From the NCBI GenBank assembly GCA_016195615.1, contig JACPZF010000008.1, forward strand, positions 1 to 10,781: 10,781 nt of DNA, written 5' to 3'. Below the pieces are notes generated by a model that worked only from the letters and a program-made list of their open reading frames with translations, was not told the DNA's origin and searched no databases. Below, piece by piece: positions 1 through 5,131 of the stretch (position 1 is the stretch's first letter; each line of letters opens with the position of its first letter). This stretch comes from Candidatus Gottesmanbacteria bacterium (lineage in GTDB: Bacteria > Patescibacteriota > Microgenomatia > JACPZF01). A program made the position numbers and the translations under genes.

Positions 1-30
1 AATACCGAGCGTAAACACCAATCGCTTGGT

Positions 31-52
31 AAAAAAACACCGGAGTCGGTGT
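31..52 (-). terminator. Intrinsic terminator after the 152-residue gene
   Basis: Read on the minus strand, a 6-bp stem ACACCG/CGGTGT with a 4-nt loop ACTC (52 to 37) runs straight into seven T residues (37 to 31). This is a typical rho-independent terminator, about 85 nt after the stop of the unknown gene at 136-594. It would end the minus-strand transcript coming from the cassette region. A second small inverted repeat, ACCAA-TCGC-TTGGT (17-30), lies just beyond it but lacks a T tract on the minus strand. Confidence 0.8.
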
Positions 53-72
53 ACTTTAACAAAAATTAACAG

Positions 73-86
73 AGAAAGGAGGTGAT
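73..86 (-). other. Copy of the 16S rRNA 3' tail (anti-Shine-Dalgarno) in a 3' UTR
   Basis: On the minus strand these 14 nt read ATCACCTCCTTTCT, identical to the 3' end of B. subtilis-type 16S rRNA. They lie between the stop codon of the unknown gene and its terminator. No other 16S sequence precedes them, so this is not a truncated rRNA gene. On the plus strand the same bases form a perfect extended Shine-Dalgarno site, but no ATG follows at a usable distance. The only reading frames there are a 21-codon GTG frame that starts inside the site and a 7-codon frame from ATC. The role is unknown. Confidence 0.5.
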
Positions 87-135
87 AAAATCTATCTTGA
101 AATCGTCGTTTAGTGGTCTTGACAAGGGGTACACT

Positions 136-594
136 TTACTCGCTTAACTCCTCAGTGATACTCCCAACCCCAAAGGATTCTTTTTGAAGCAAGCTTATTA
201 ATTCATTATCGTATATTGATGCTCTCCTTATCACCAATGTTTTCCCGTTAACTAGTCTTTCTGTAAATCTTGCGACTGGTTCAATTCTTATTCTTGGATC
301 GCTGGCATTCCTGACGACTATATCATGAAATCTGGATTTTTTTAAAGCTATGCCCTCTCCTGGAGCTATTACTTTTCTCCCGAGAACTTCCTGTATTGGC
401 ATACTATAATTAGTCGCCACCACAATTTTATTTCCGTAAATATCTCTCGCATTAGTTTCTATTTCTGTTAATGAATTCCTGTTATCAAACGTTATTCTAC
501 CTTTATCTTTAGAAACTCTTGCCACGTTCACTTTATATTTTCCGACTCCAATGTGATGTTCAATTATTACTTTTGTGTCCCCTGTTTCTGTCAT
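136..594 (-). CDS. Hypothetical protein, 152 aa
   Basis: I do not recognise this protein. It is soluble in character, with no signal peptide or membrane segment. It alternates short hydrophobic stretches with charged residues (for example KVIIEHHIGVGKYKVNVARV near the N-terminus and GKTLVIRRASIY near residue 120), which suggests a mainly beta fold. I see no catalytic or metal-binding motif. The ATG is 35 bp after the outermost tRNA-3'-end repeat. A weak AAGGA is upstream, but its ~13-nt spacing is too long for a convincing ribosome site. No promoter is evident, so it may be read through from the upstream ATPase unit. An intrinsic terminator follows. It is probably the chromosomal gene that originally lay downstream of the tRNA, although it could belong to the accessory region. 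Confidence 0.7.
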   Translation of the reverse strand: MTETGDTKVIIEHHIGVGKYKVNVARVSKDKGRITFDNRNSLTEIETNARDIYGNKIVVATNYSMPIQEVLGRKVIAPGEGIALKKSRFHDIVVRNASDPRIRIEPVARFTERLVNGKTLVIRRASIYDNELISLLQKESFGVGSITEELSE

Positions 595-629
595 AATTTT
601 TTAAATTCCTTAAAGACTTGCATTCCTTT

Positions 630-656
630 TGTGGACTCGGGAGGTGTTGATCCTCC
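630..656 (-). repeat. Outer direct repeat of the tRNA-Val 3' end
   Basis: These 27 bp are identical to 3323-3349, the T arm and 3' acceptor strand of the tRNA-Val gene plus 2 bp beyond. There is no other tRNA sequence here: no D arm, anticodon arm or 5' acceptor strand. The copy begins 2 bp after the TAA of the ATPase pseudogene. It is interpreted as an attachment-site copy (attR). Confidence 0.85.
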
Positions 657-658
657 TG

Positions 659-2011
659 TTATTTGCCTCTCCCGTTTAAAATCAGCCAAACCCATAAGGG
701 TATAAATTCTATCGTTTTTCCTTCTACTTCTTTCTTCGCGAAATGGTTTTTGGTGAGTATCACTCCCTTGTCCAATTTGAACTCTTTTAGGCCTTCGAGC
801 AAACTTTCGACTTCTCGATCATGAGGTTGATCCGTATAGGAAACATTATATAAAGACAAACCGGGATTAAGAACCGCAAAATCTACTTCTTTTTTCCCTT
901 TCCAGTAAGATACTGCCACATTGTTCTTCTTGAGCTCGTTAAAGGTTACGTTTTCGGCACATTGGCCTATATCGGGTCTAAGTTGAGCCGTATTAAAGTT
1001 ACGCAGTCCGTTATCAACCACATAAATTTTTCTGGGTCTTTGCACGTCTTGTGTTTCTTTGGTTTTGTAGGAAAAATAGGTGCTTTCAAAGAAAAGATAG
1101 GCTTTTGTAAAATATTCCAGGTAGTTTTTAACTGTGTCTACTGATAATTTATTAGGTTTACTCAAACTGCTTAAAGTATGGGTTTTAGTAAAGTCTGAAA
1201 GTATTTGCAGGCCCAACACCTCAACGTCTCTCGCATTGCGAAGATTATTGGGAATAAGCACATCGCGGGTGACACCGTCTCGATAATACCCGGAGGCAAT
1301 GGCTTTTTTCTCCGCTTCAGTTTTAGCAAGAACTATCTCCGGATATCCGCCTTCATATAAGTAATTGCCAAGGTGGTGAAGAATTGGTATTTGCTGACTG
1401 AAATTTAAGTCCCAGATTGACTGGGCTGTTGTTTCTCCTCTTACTTCGACATTATGAACCAGCAGATATTCATAAAAATTAAAGGGGTACACGTCTATCT
1501 GAACATTCCGGCCAGTCAAAACTTCGGCGCTTTCCGCTTCTATCAGCGATCTCCGGGATCCGGATAAAAGAAACTTAATATTTTCCTTTCGCTCATACCG
1601 GCTGCCTATCCAGCGGTTAAAGTCCTTAACTCCCTGTATTTCATCTAAGAACAAATACACTCTTCCGCTAGGATTATAGCGTTCGAGGTAATAGGTATAA
1701 AGCGATTCCAGAAGATCAGCTCCAAGTTTAAGATATTGACTCACTTGAATATCTTCCAAAAACAAATATACAACATTTTGGGGTGGAACTTTTTGTTCCT
1801 CGATCAACCAACCGACCAGCTGTTGCATCAGAACTGATTTACCGGCCCGCCGCACGCCACTCAGAATTACCGTATGGCGTATATTTATAAGTTCTCTGAG
1901 CGTTTTAAGATACTTTTAGCGAGGTATCGTCCCCTTCCAGGCGCCACGTTTAACGTTCTCAAAATGAGGATTCCAGTCGGTTATTAATTTTTCTAAGACT
2001 GCGGTTAACAT
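659..2011 (-). pseudogene. AAA+ ATPase with DUF4143 (COG1373), interrupted by a TAA codon
   Basis: The natural start is ATG at 2011-2009, giving a 450-residue frame. Codon 32 is TAA (1918-1916), and the frame is otherwise open to the end. Family features flank the stop. Before it is the N-terminal segment ending WKGTIPR. After it come Walker A GVRRAGKS (about 52-59), Walker B VYLFLDEIQ (about 119-126), the sensor-like strand FLLSGSRRSLI (about 147-157), a PFNFYEYLL segment, and a C-terminal DUF4143 region with EVDFAV...LYNVSYT. The only later usable start is GTG at 1855-1853, but that would remove the first glycine of Walker A. The copy is therefore probably dead, unless the stop is read through or is a sequencing error. 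The lack of further damage suggests a recent mutation. The cellular role of this family is unknown. The NVSY ending lacks the E-x-K pair present in the neighbouring ATPase, so the two genes belong to different subfamilies rather than being a tandem duplication. Confidence 0.8.
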
Positions 2012-2018
2012 TAAACAT

Positions 2019-2047
2019 AGTTTATACTAAATGATCAAAACTGTCAA
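2019..2047 (-). promoter_or_regulatory. Promoter of the first ATPase (leaderless)
   Basis: On the minus strand there is a consensus -35 TTGACA (2047-2042), a 17-bp spacer and -10 TAAACT (2024-2019). The ATG at 2011 follows 7 bp after the -10. An alternative -10, TATAAA (2026-2021), overlaps it with a 15-bp spacer. Either way transcription would start at or within a few nt of the start codon, leaving no room for a Shine-Dalgarno site. Confidence 0.65.
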
Positions 2048-2084
2048 GTATAATCGAAGGTTTTACGCATAAATGCCTTTTTTT

Positions 2085-2112
2085 TGTGACATCGGGAAGT
2101 GTTGATCCTCCC
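2085..2112 (-). repeat. Internal, diverged repeat of the tRNA-Val 3' end
   Basis: 24 of 28 positions match 3323-3350. Three of the four differences are adjacent, in the acceptor-strand part. The fourth turns a G-C pair of the T stem into G-U on the minus-strand RNA, so the T-arm hairpin is kept. The repeat ends directly against the stop codon of the second ATPase (2113). It is interpreted as an internal attachment-site copy between two cassettes. Confidence 0.8.
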
Positions 2113-3243
2113 TTAGGTAATAAAATCAAGATAGTTTTCCGGATTAATCACCAAGAACTCTGACTGTGGATAATTCATTGTCCAAGCTTTAGGAGCTGGT
2201 ATTTTGTCTTTTACAGACCATTTGCATTCAAAGGCAAACAGTTTACCCTCTCTTTCTTCAATTAAATCTATTTCTCTTTGTTCGTAGGTCCGCCAAAAAT
2301 AGGATCGGCCGTAAATATGTTTATAGGAACGTTTTTTCAGACGTTCCGTGATAATAAAGTTTTCCCAGAGTTGTCCGATGTCATTTCGGGACTCGAGAGA
2401 ATTGAATTGGGAAATAACACCGTTTCTAATACCGTTATCGAGGAAATAATATTTTGCCTTGCTGACAATTTCAGACCGTAAATTTCTGCTAAACCCACCA
2501 AGCCTGGTAATGATAAATGTTTTTTCCAGAAGATCAAGGTATCTTCCCACTGTTTTTGTGTCAATAGCAAGTTGGGTAGCAAGTTCGTTTAACGAAACTT
2601 CGTTTCCAATCTGAAAGGCTAACAACCGCAATAAATCAAGGAGAATTTTTGCTCCTTTAATCTTTTCTAGAGCGAGAATATCTTTAAAGATATAGGAATT
2701 TACTAATTCTTCAATTAATCGAATCTTTTCCTCCTTAGTGCTAGCTGTTATCACCTTTGGGTAGGTACCAAAGATAAGAAAATCCGCTATTTTTTGCTTA
2801 AGGTTATATTTGTTACTATCTTGGGCTAAAAGTTCTAATTGGGAAATTGGATAGAGAGTAAGTGTGGTTTTTCGATCGGTTAAAGGTTCACCAACCTGAT
2901 TTGCCAGATCGAATGAGGAAGAACCGGTGGCAATAACTTTTAGATTGGGTAGATTATCGATAAGAATCTTTAATCCTCTGCCGACATTTGGTATATATTG
3001 CGCCTCATCAATGGCAATAAGATCATATCCTTGAGCAAATTCAAGAATTCGCCCAAGATCATCAGAAGAAAGCAATTCCCGTATCTTAACGTTATCCCCT
3101 GTTTCCAGCCTGTATTTTAGAGTAGTCTTGGCTAAAAAACCATCAAGAAGAGTCGTTTTTCCCACCCTTCTTGGTCCGTAAAGGATTAATACTTCCTTTG
3201 GTCTAAAAAATGAAGCCAAGTCTTCGTATACTCGCTTAATCAC
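2113..3243 (-). CDS. AAA+ ATPase with C-terminal DUF4143 (COG1373 family)
   Basis: This is a 376-residue P-loop ATPase of the archaeal/CPR COG1373 type. Walker A is GPRRVGKT (23-30), Walker B is DLIAIDEAQ (74-82), and a sensor-like strand VIATGSSSFDL (103-113) follows. A winged-helix-like middle part contains LNELATQLAIDTKTVGRYLDLL. The C-terminal DUF4143 region has a PD-(D/E)xK-like arrangement: D326, then E339-C-K341 in FECKWS. Length is normal for the family and all key ATPase residues are present, so it should be active, though no substrate or pathway is established. The GTG start is supported by the promoter: the -10 ends 6 bp before it, which implies a leaderless mRNA. The gene fills one cassette between the tRNA-Val gene and a tRNA-3'-end repeat. 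Possible roles are genome defence, element maintenance or host interaction, but none can be chosen from sequence alone. Confidence 0.88.
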   Translation of the reverse strand: MIKRVYEDLASFFRPKEVLILYGPRRVGKTTLLDGFLAKTTLKYRLETGDNVKIRELLSSDDLGRILEFAQGYDLIAIDEAQYIPNVGRGLKILIDNLPNLKVIATGSSSFDLANQVGEPLTDRKTTLTLYPISQLELLAQDSNKYNLKQKIADFLIFGTYPKVITASTKEEKIRLIEELVNSYIFKDILALEKIKGAKILLDLLRLLAFQIGNEVSLNELATQLAIDTKTVGRYLDLLEKTFIITRLGGFSRNLRSEIVSKAKYYFLDNGIRNGVISQFNSLESRNDIGQLWENFIITERLKKRSYKHIYGRSYFWRTYEQREIDLIEEREGKLFAFECKWSVKDKIPAPKAWTMNYPQSEFLVINPENYLDFIT

Positions 3244-3249
3244 AAATCA

Positions 3250-3278
3250 AATCTAGCAAAAATCCATAAATTTGTCAA
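3250..3278 (-). promoter_or_regulatory. Promoter of the second ATPase (leaderless)
   Basis: On the minus strand there is TTGACA (3278-3273), a 17-bp spacer, TAGATT (3255-3250), then 6 bp to the GTG start at 3243. It lies in the 80-bp gap after the tRNA gene. The expected transcription start coincides with the GTG, so this is a predicted leaderless message. Confidence 0.7.
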
Positions 3279-3322
3279 ATTTTAAGGATTTACATTCCAT
3301 AAATTAAGTAAAAAATCTAAAC

Positions 3323-3350
3323 TGTGGACTCGGGAGGTGTTGATCCTCCC
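3323..3350 (-). repeat. tRNA-Val 3' end, parental copy of the direct repeat
   Basis: This covers the T arm, the 3' acceptor strand, A73 and the next two bases of the tRNA gene. Its first 27 bp recur exactly at 630-656, and all 28 recur with four mismatches at 2085-2112. As the only copy attached to a whole tRNA, it is the likely integration target (attL side). Confidence 0.85.
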
Positions 3351-3396
3351 ACCTCTTCAATGTGAATGAAGCGCTCTACCGCTGAGCTACGAGTCC
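3325..3396 (-). tRNA. tRNA-Val (anticodon CAC)
   Basis: A complete cloverleaf of 72 nt reads on the minus strand. The acceptor GGACTCG/CGAGTCC has all 7 pairs and the discriminator is A73. The D stem GCTC/GAGC has a loop containing GG. The anticodon stem CTTCA/TGAAG carries loop TTCACAT, with anticodon CAC at 3364-3362. The variable loop is 5 nt and the T stem is GGAGG/CCTCC. CAC reads GUG valine codons. CCA is not encoded, so it must be added. Two usual tertiary positions deviate: base 54 is A instead of T in the T loop ATCAACA, and base 48 is G instead of C. The first 5' bases lie 23 bp after a TATAAT. The 3' end acts as the parent of two repeats downstream. Confidence 0.9.
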
Positions 3397-3410
3397 AAAT
3401 TATCCGCTTA

Positions 3411-3439
3411 TTGACACAAATTATAGCATAATTTAAACT
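3411..3439 (+). promoter_or_regulatory. Promoter of lepB (leaderless)
   Basis: TTGACA (3411-3416), a 17-bp spacer and TAAACT (3434-3439) are followed after 6 bp by the lepB ATG at 3446. The geometry predicts transcription starting at the ATG. It overlaps the divergent tRNA promoter, so the two may compete for polymerase. Confidence 0.65.
3420..3425 (-). promoter_or_regulatory. -10 element of the tRNA-Val promoter
   Basis: A perfect TATAAT on the minus strand ends 23 bp before the first base of the tRNA, leaving room for a short 5' leader to be removed by RNase P. No good -35 is visible at the expected distance (the best is CATAAG). The element lies inside the lepB promoter spacer. Confidence 0.55.
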
Positions 3440-3445
3440 GCACTT

Positions 3446-4018
3446 ATGTTCGATTTGGTTAAAAGAATCGGCGCTTTTTTTTTAGATGCGATTGAAACCG
3501 TCGTTATTGCCTTGGCCATTTTTGTCGTTATTTACCTCTTTTTAATTCAGCCCCATCAGGTCAAAGGCAGTTCCATGTATCCGAATTTTATCGACGGCGA
3601 ATATATTTTAACCGATAAGATTTCCTATCGCCTCCATCTCCCACAACGAGGCGATGTCATTGTCTTTAAGGCTCCCAAAGATCATGAAATCGATTTTATT
3701 AAAAGAATCATCGGCCTTCCTGGTGAAGTGGTAAAAGTATCAGGCGGTTTTGTTTACATCAACGAAAAACAGCTTTCAGAAGTTTATTTGCCTAAGGATT
3801 ATGTCACCAAACCAGGAAGTTTTTTAACTCTCGATCAAAATGCCATTGTGGCGCCTGATGAGTATTTTGTTTTAGGAGACAACCGTTCTCATAGTTCTGA
3901 CTCTAGGGAATGGGGATTTGTGAAAAAAGAGGAAATTATCGGCAAAGCTTGGTTTCGCTACTGGCCTGTTTCCCAGCTTGGTTTTGTTCCCAAAGTTAAA
4001 TACTCTCTTTCCTTTTAG
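3446..4018 (+). CDS. lepB: Signal peptidase I
   Basis: Membrane-bound serine protease (family S26) that removes signal peptides from secreted proteins on the outer face of the cytoplasmic membrane. One N-terminal membrane segment (about 16-34) is followed by the catalytic-Ser box GSSMYPNF with Ser43. The box DFIKRIIGLPGE carries the general-base Lys86, and the terminal box GDNRSHSSDSREWG spans 144-157. The 190-residue length is typical of compact bacterial forms. The start is fixed by the promoter 6 bp upstream and by the hydrophobic segment; there is no Shine-Dalgarno site. It is the only plus-strand gene in the window, divergent from tRNA-Val. Its TAG overlaps the TAA of the convergent parB by 4 bp, and no terminator is seen between them. 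Confidence 0.96.
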   Translation: MFDLVKRIGAFFLDAIETVVIALAIFVVIYLFLIQPHQVKGSSMYPNFIDGEYILTDKISYRLHLPQRGDVIVFKAPKDHEIDFIKRIIGLPGEVVKVSGGFVYINEKQLSEVYLPKDYVTKPGSFLTLDQNAIVAPDEYFVLGDNRSHSSDSREWGFVKKEEIIGKAWFRYWPVSQLGFVPKVKYSLSF

Positions 4019-4836
4019 CTAAAGATCTTTTTGAGCATATTGCCTATTTCTTCCAACTTACTCGTCGTGGTGTCTAATTCGCCGCGAAAACTTAGGCTGA
4101 TTTTGGCTTCAACCCCTGATTGACTGATGGTTGCTTTTCCTTTTATAATGCGGGAAATTTCTCTTTCTAACTCTTCCAGATGCTCACTTACGATCTTTTT
4201 TACTTTTGACTTGGGAGCAGTTTGGGTAGGATTTTGCATTCGCCGCACCATCTCTTCCGCCCGCCTTACCGAGCCATTTTCCCGAAGTATCTGTTTATAA
4301 GCTTCAATGATCAGTTTATGATCCTCAAGCTGTAAAAGCGCCCGCGCGTGGCCTTCGGTAATAAGGTTCGATATCAAGGCATCTTTAATGGCATCAGGCA
4401 GGAGTAAAAGTCTTAACGTATTACTAATATAGGGAGTACTTTTTCCAACTCTAATCGCAATTTCTGAGGTGGCAAGATTAAATTCTTCTAAAAGTCTTTT
4501 ATAGGCTTGCGCGCGCTCGAGCGGATTGAGATCTTCTCGCTGCACGTTTTCCACTAAGGCCATCTCTAACATCCCGCGCGGGGTTGTTTCTTTCACCACC
4601 ACTGGAACAACTTTCAATCCGACGAGTCTGGCCGCTCTCCATCTTCGTTCTCCGGCAATTATCTGATAACCAGCCGGGGTTTTGGCCACGACTAAGGGTT
4701 CCAAAATGCCATGAATTTTAATTGATTCAACCAGTTCGGCTAGGGTTTCAGAAAGTAAGTTGCCCCGCGGCTGTAAAGGGTTAGGCTGTAATAAACTAAT
4801 TTCTAACTCCAAAATCTGCTGATCTTGATTGCTCAT
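4015..4836 (-). CDS. parB: ParB/Spo0J chromosome partition protein
   Basis: ParB-family CTPase that loads on parS sites and, with ParA, segregates the replication-origin region. An N-terminal ParB/sulfiredoxin-like domain carries the CTP-binding GERRW motif (62-66) and the second conserved box ENVQREDLNPLE (96-107). A helix-turn-helix follows (about 123-142, SEIAIRVGKSTPYISN), then TEGHARALL (160-168). The C-terminus of about 70 residues is less conserved and is the usual dimerisation part. The 273-residue length is normal. The ATG overlaps the rpmA stop as ATGA, indicating translational coupling. No parA and no good parS palindrome are in the window. Being last in a ribosomal-protein operon is unusual for parB and would tie its synthesis to growth rate. 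Confidence 0.94.
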   Translation of the reverse strand: MSNQDQQILELEISLLQPNPLQPRGNLLSETLAELVESIKIHGILEPLVVAKTPAGYQIIAGERRWRAARLVGLKVVPVVVKETTPRGMLEMALVENVQREDLNPLERAQAYKRLLEEFNLATSEIAIRVGKSTPYISNTLRLLLLPDAIKDALISNLITEGHARALLQLEDHKLIIEAYKQILRENGSVRRAEEMVRRMQNPTQTAPKSKVKKIVSEHLEELEREISRIIKGKATISQSGVEAKISLSFRGELDTTTSKLEEIGNMLKKIFS

Positions 4837-5099
4837 ACCCCCAACCCCTTAGAAGGCAGAACTTCCACGACCATTTTTCCGAGTCTTTTTTTAAAATTAA
4901 CTAAACCCGTGGTTATCGCTTGAATGGTAAAGTCTTTTCCGAGAGTCGTACCTTCCCCAGGATGGTATTTGGTTCCGGTTTGGCGGATAATAATTCCCCC
5001 TGACTTTACTTTTTGTCCGCCGTAAACTTTTACCCCAAGTCTCTTGGCCATTGAATCGCGATTTCCTTTAGTCGTGGCTCCAGCTTTAATATGTGCCAT
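4833..5099 (-). CDS. rpmA: 50S ribosomal protein L27
   Basis: L27 lies near the peptidyl-transferase centre, its N-terminal tail reaching towards the P-site tRNA. This 88-residue protein is a typical L27: it starts MAHIKAGATTKGNRDS, continues KRLGVKVYGGQKVKSG and has the signature GTKYHPGEG. The N-terminus begins directly with MAH, so there is no cleavable extension as in Firmicutes and no need for the Prp protease that often sits between rplU and rpmA there. No Shine-Dalgarno site is visible in the AT-rich 17-bp gap behind the methyltransferase gene. The TGA stop overlaps the parB ATG. This use of TGA as a stop supports the standard bacterial code. Confidence 0.97.
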   Translation of the reverse strand: MAHIKAGATTKGNRDSMAKRLGVKVYGGQKVKSGGIIIRQTGTKYHPGEGTTLGKDFTIQAITTGLVNFKKRLGKMVVEVLPSKGLGV

Positions 5100-5110
5100 A
5101 ATTCGAATTT

Positions 5111-5131
5111 TAATTTCTAATTTCTAATTTT
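5111..5131. repeat. AT-rich 7-bp tandem repeat
   Basis: Three consecutive 7-mers read TAATTTC, TAATTTC, TAATTTT on the plus strand. They cover the methyltransferase stop codon (5117-5119) and the gap before rpmA. A similar ATTAGAATT-type spacer precedes ileS at 10763-10781. These look like simple intergenic filler repeats; no function is evident. Confidence 0.6.

Larger units (their letters stand above)
630..3322. mobile_element. Putative array of two single-gene cassettes at a tRNA-Val 3' end
   Basis: Two units, each with one promoter and one COG1373-type ATPase gene, are bounded by copies of the 3' end of tRNA-Val. The boundaries are the tRNA itself (3323-3350), an internal copy (2085-2112) and an outer copy (630-656). 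Unit lengths from repeat to repeat are about 1238 and 1455 bp. In both units the repeat begins 0-2 bp after the ATPase stop codon, and the promoter is ~40-45 bp after the previous repeat. Duplicated tRNA 3' ends are the classic footprint of tyrosine-recombinase integration. No recombinase is visible here, so movement would need a helper in trans. The layout also resembles integron cassettes (one ORF plus a 3' recombination site). The repeats are seen directly; mobility is inferred. Confidence 0.6.

Noticed and set aside
78..86. A fourth, degenerate tRNA-3'-end repeat after the 152-residue gene
   Set aside because: Only GGAGGTG (7 bp) is shared with the repeats, the flanks do not align, and the distance to the stop codon differs from that in the two ATPase units.
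82..147. 21-codon plus-strand ORF starting with GTG inside the Shine-Dalgarno-like sequence
   Set aside because: The start lies within the ribosome site rather than 5-9 nt after it, there is no recognisable peptide, and no promoter is evident.
1853..1855. GTG as the true start of the first ATPase
   Set aside because: It falls inside Walker A and removes its first glycine. The leaderless promoter and the conserved N-terminal segment both point to ATG at 2011.
2278..2582. Open frames on both strands within the second ATPase gene
   Set aside because: They are shadows of the ATPase frame, which has clear motifs; the shadow peptides have none and lack start signals.
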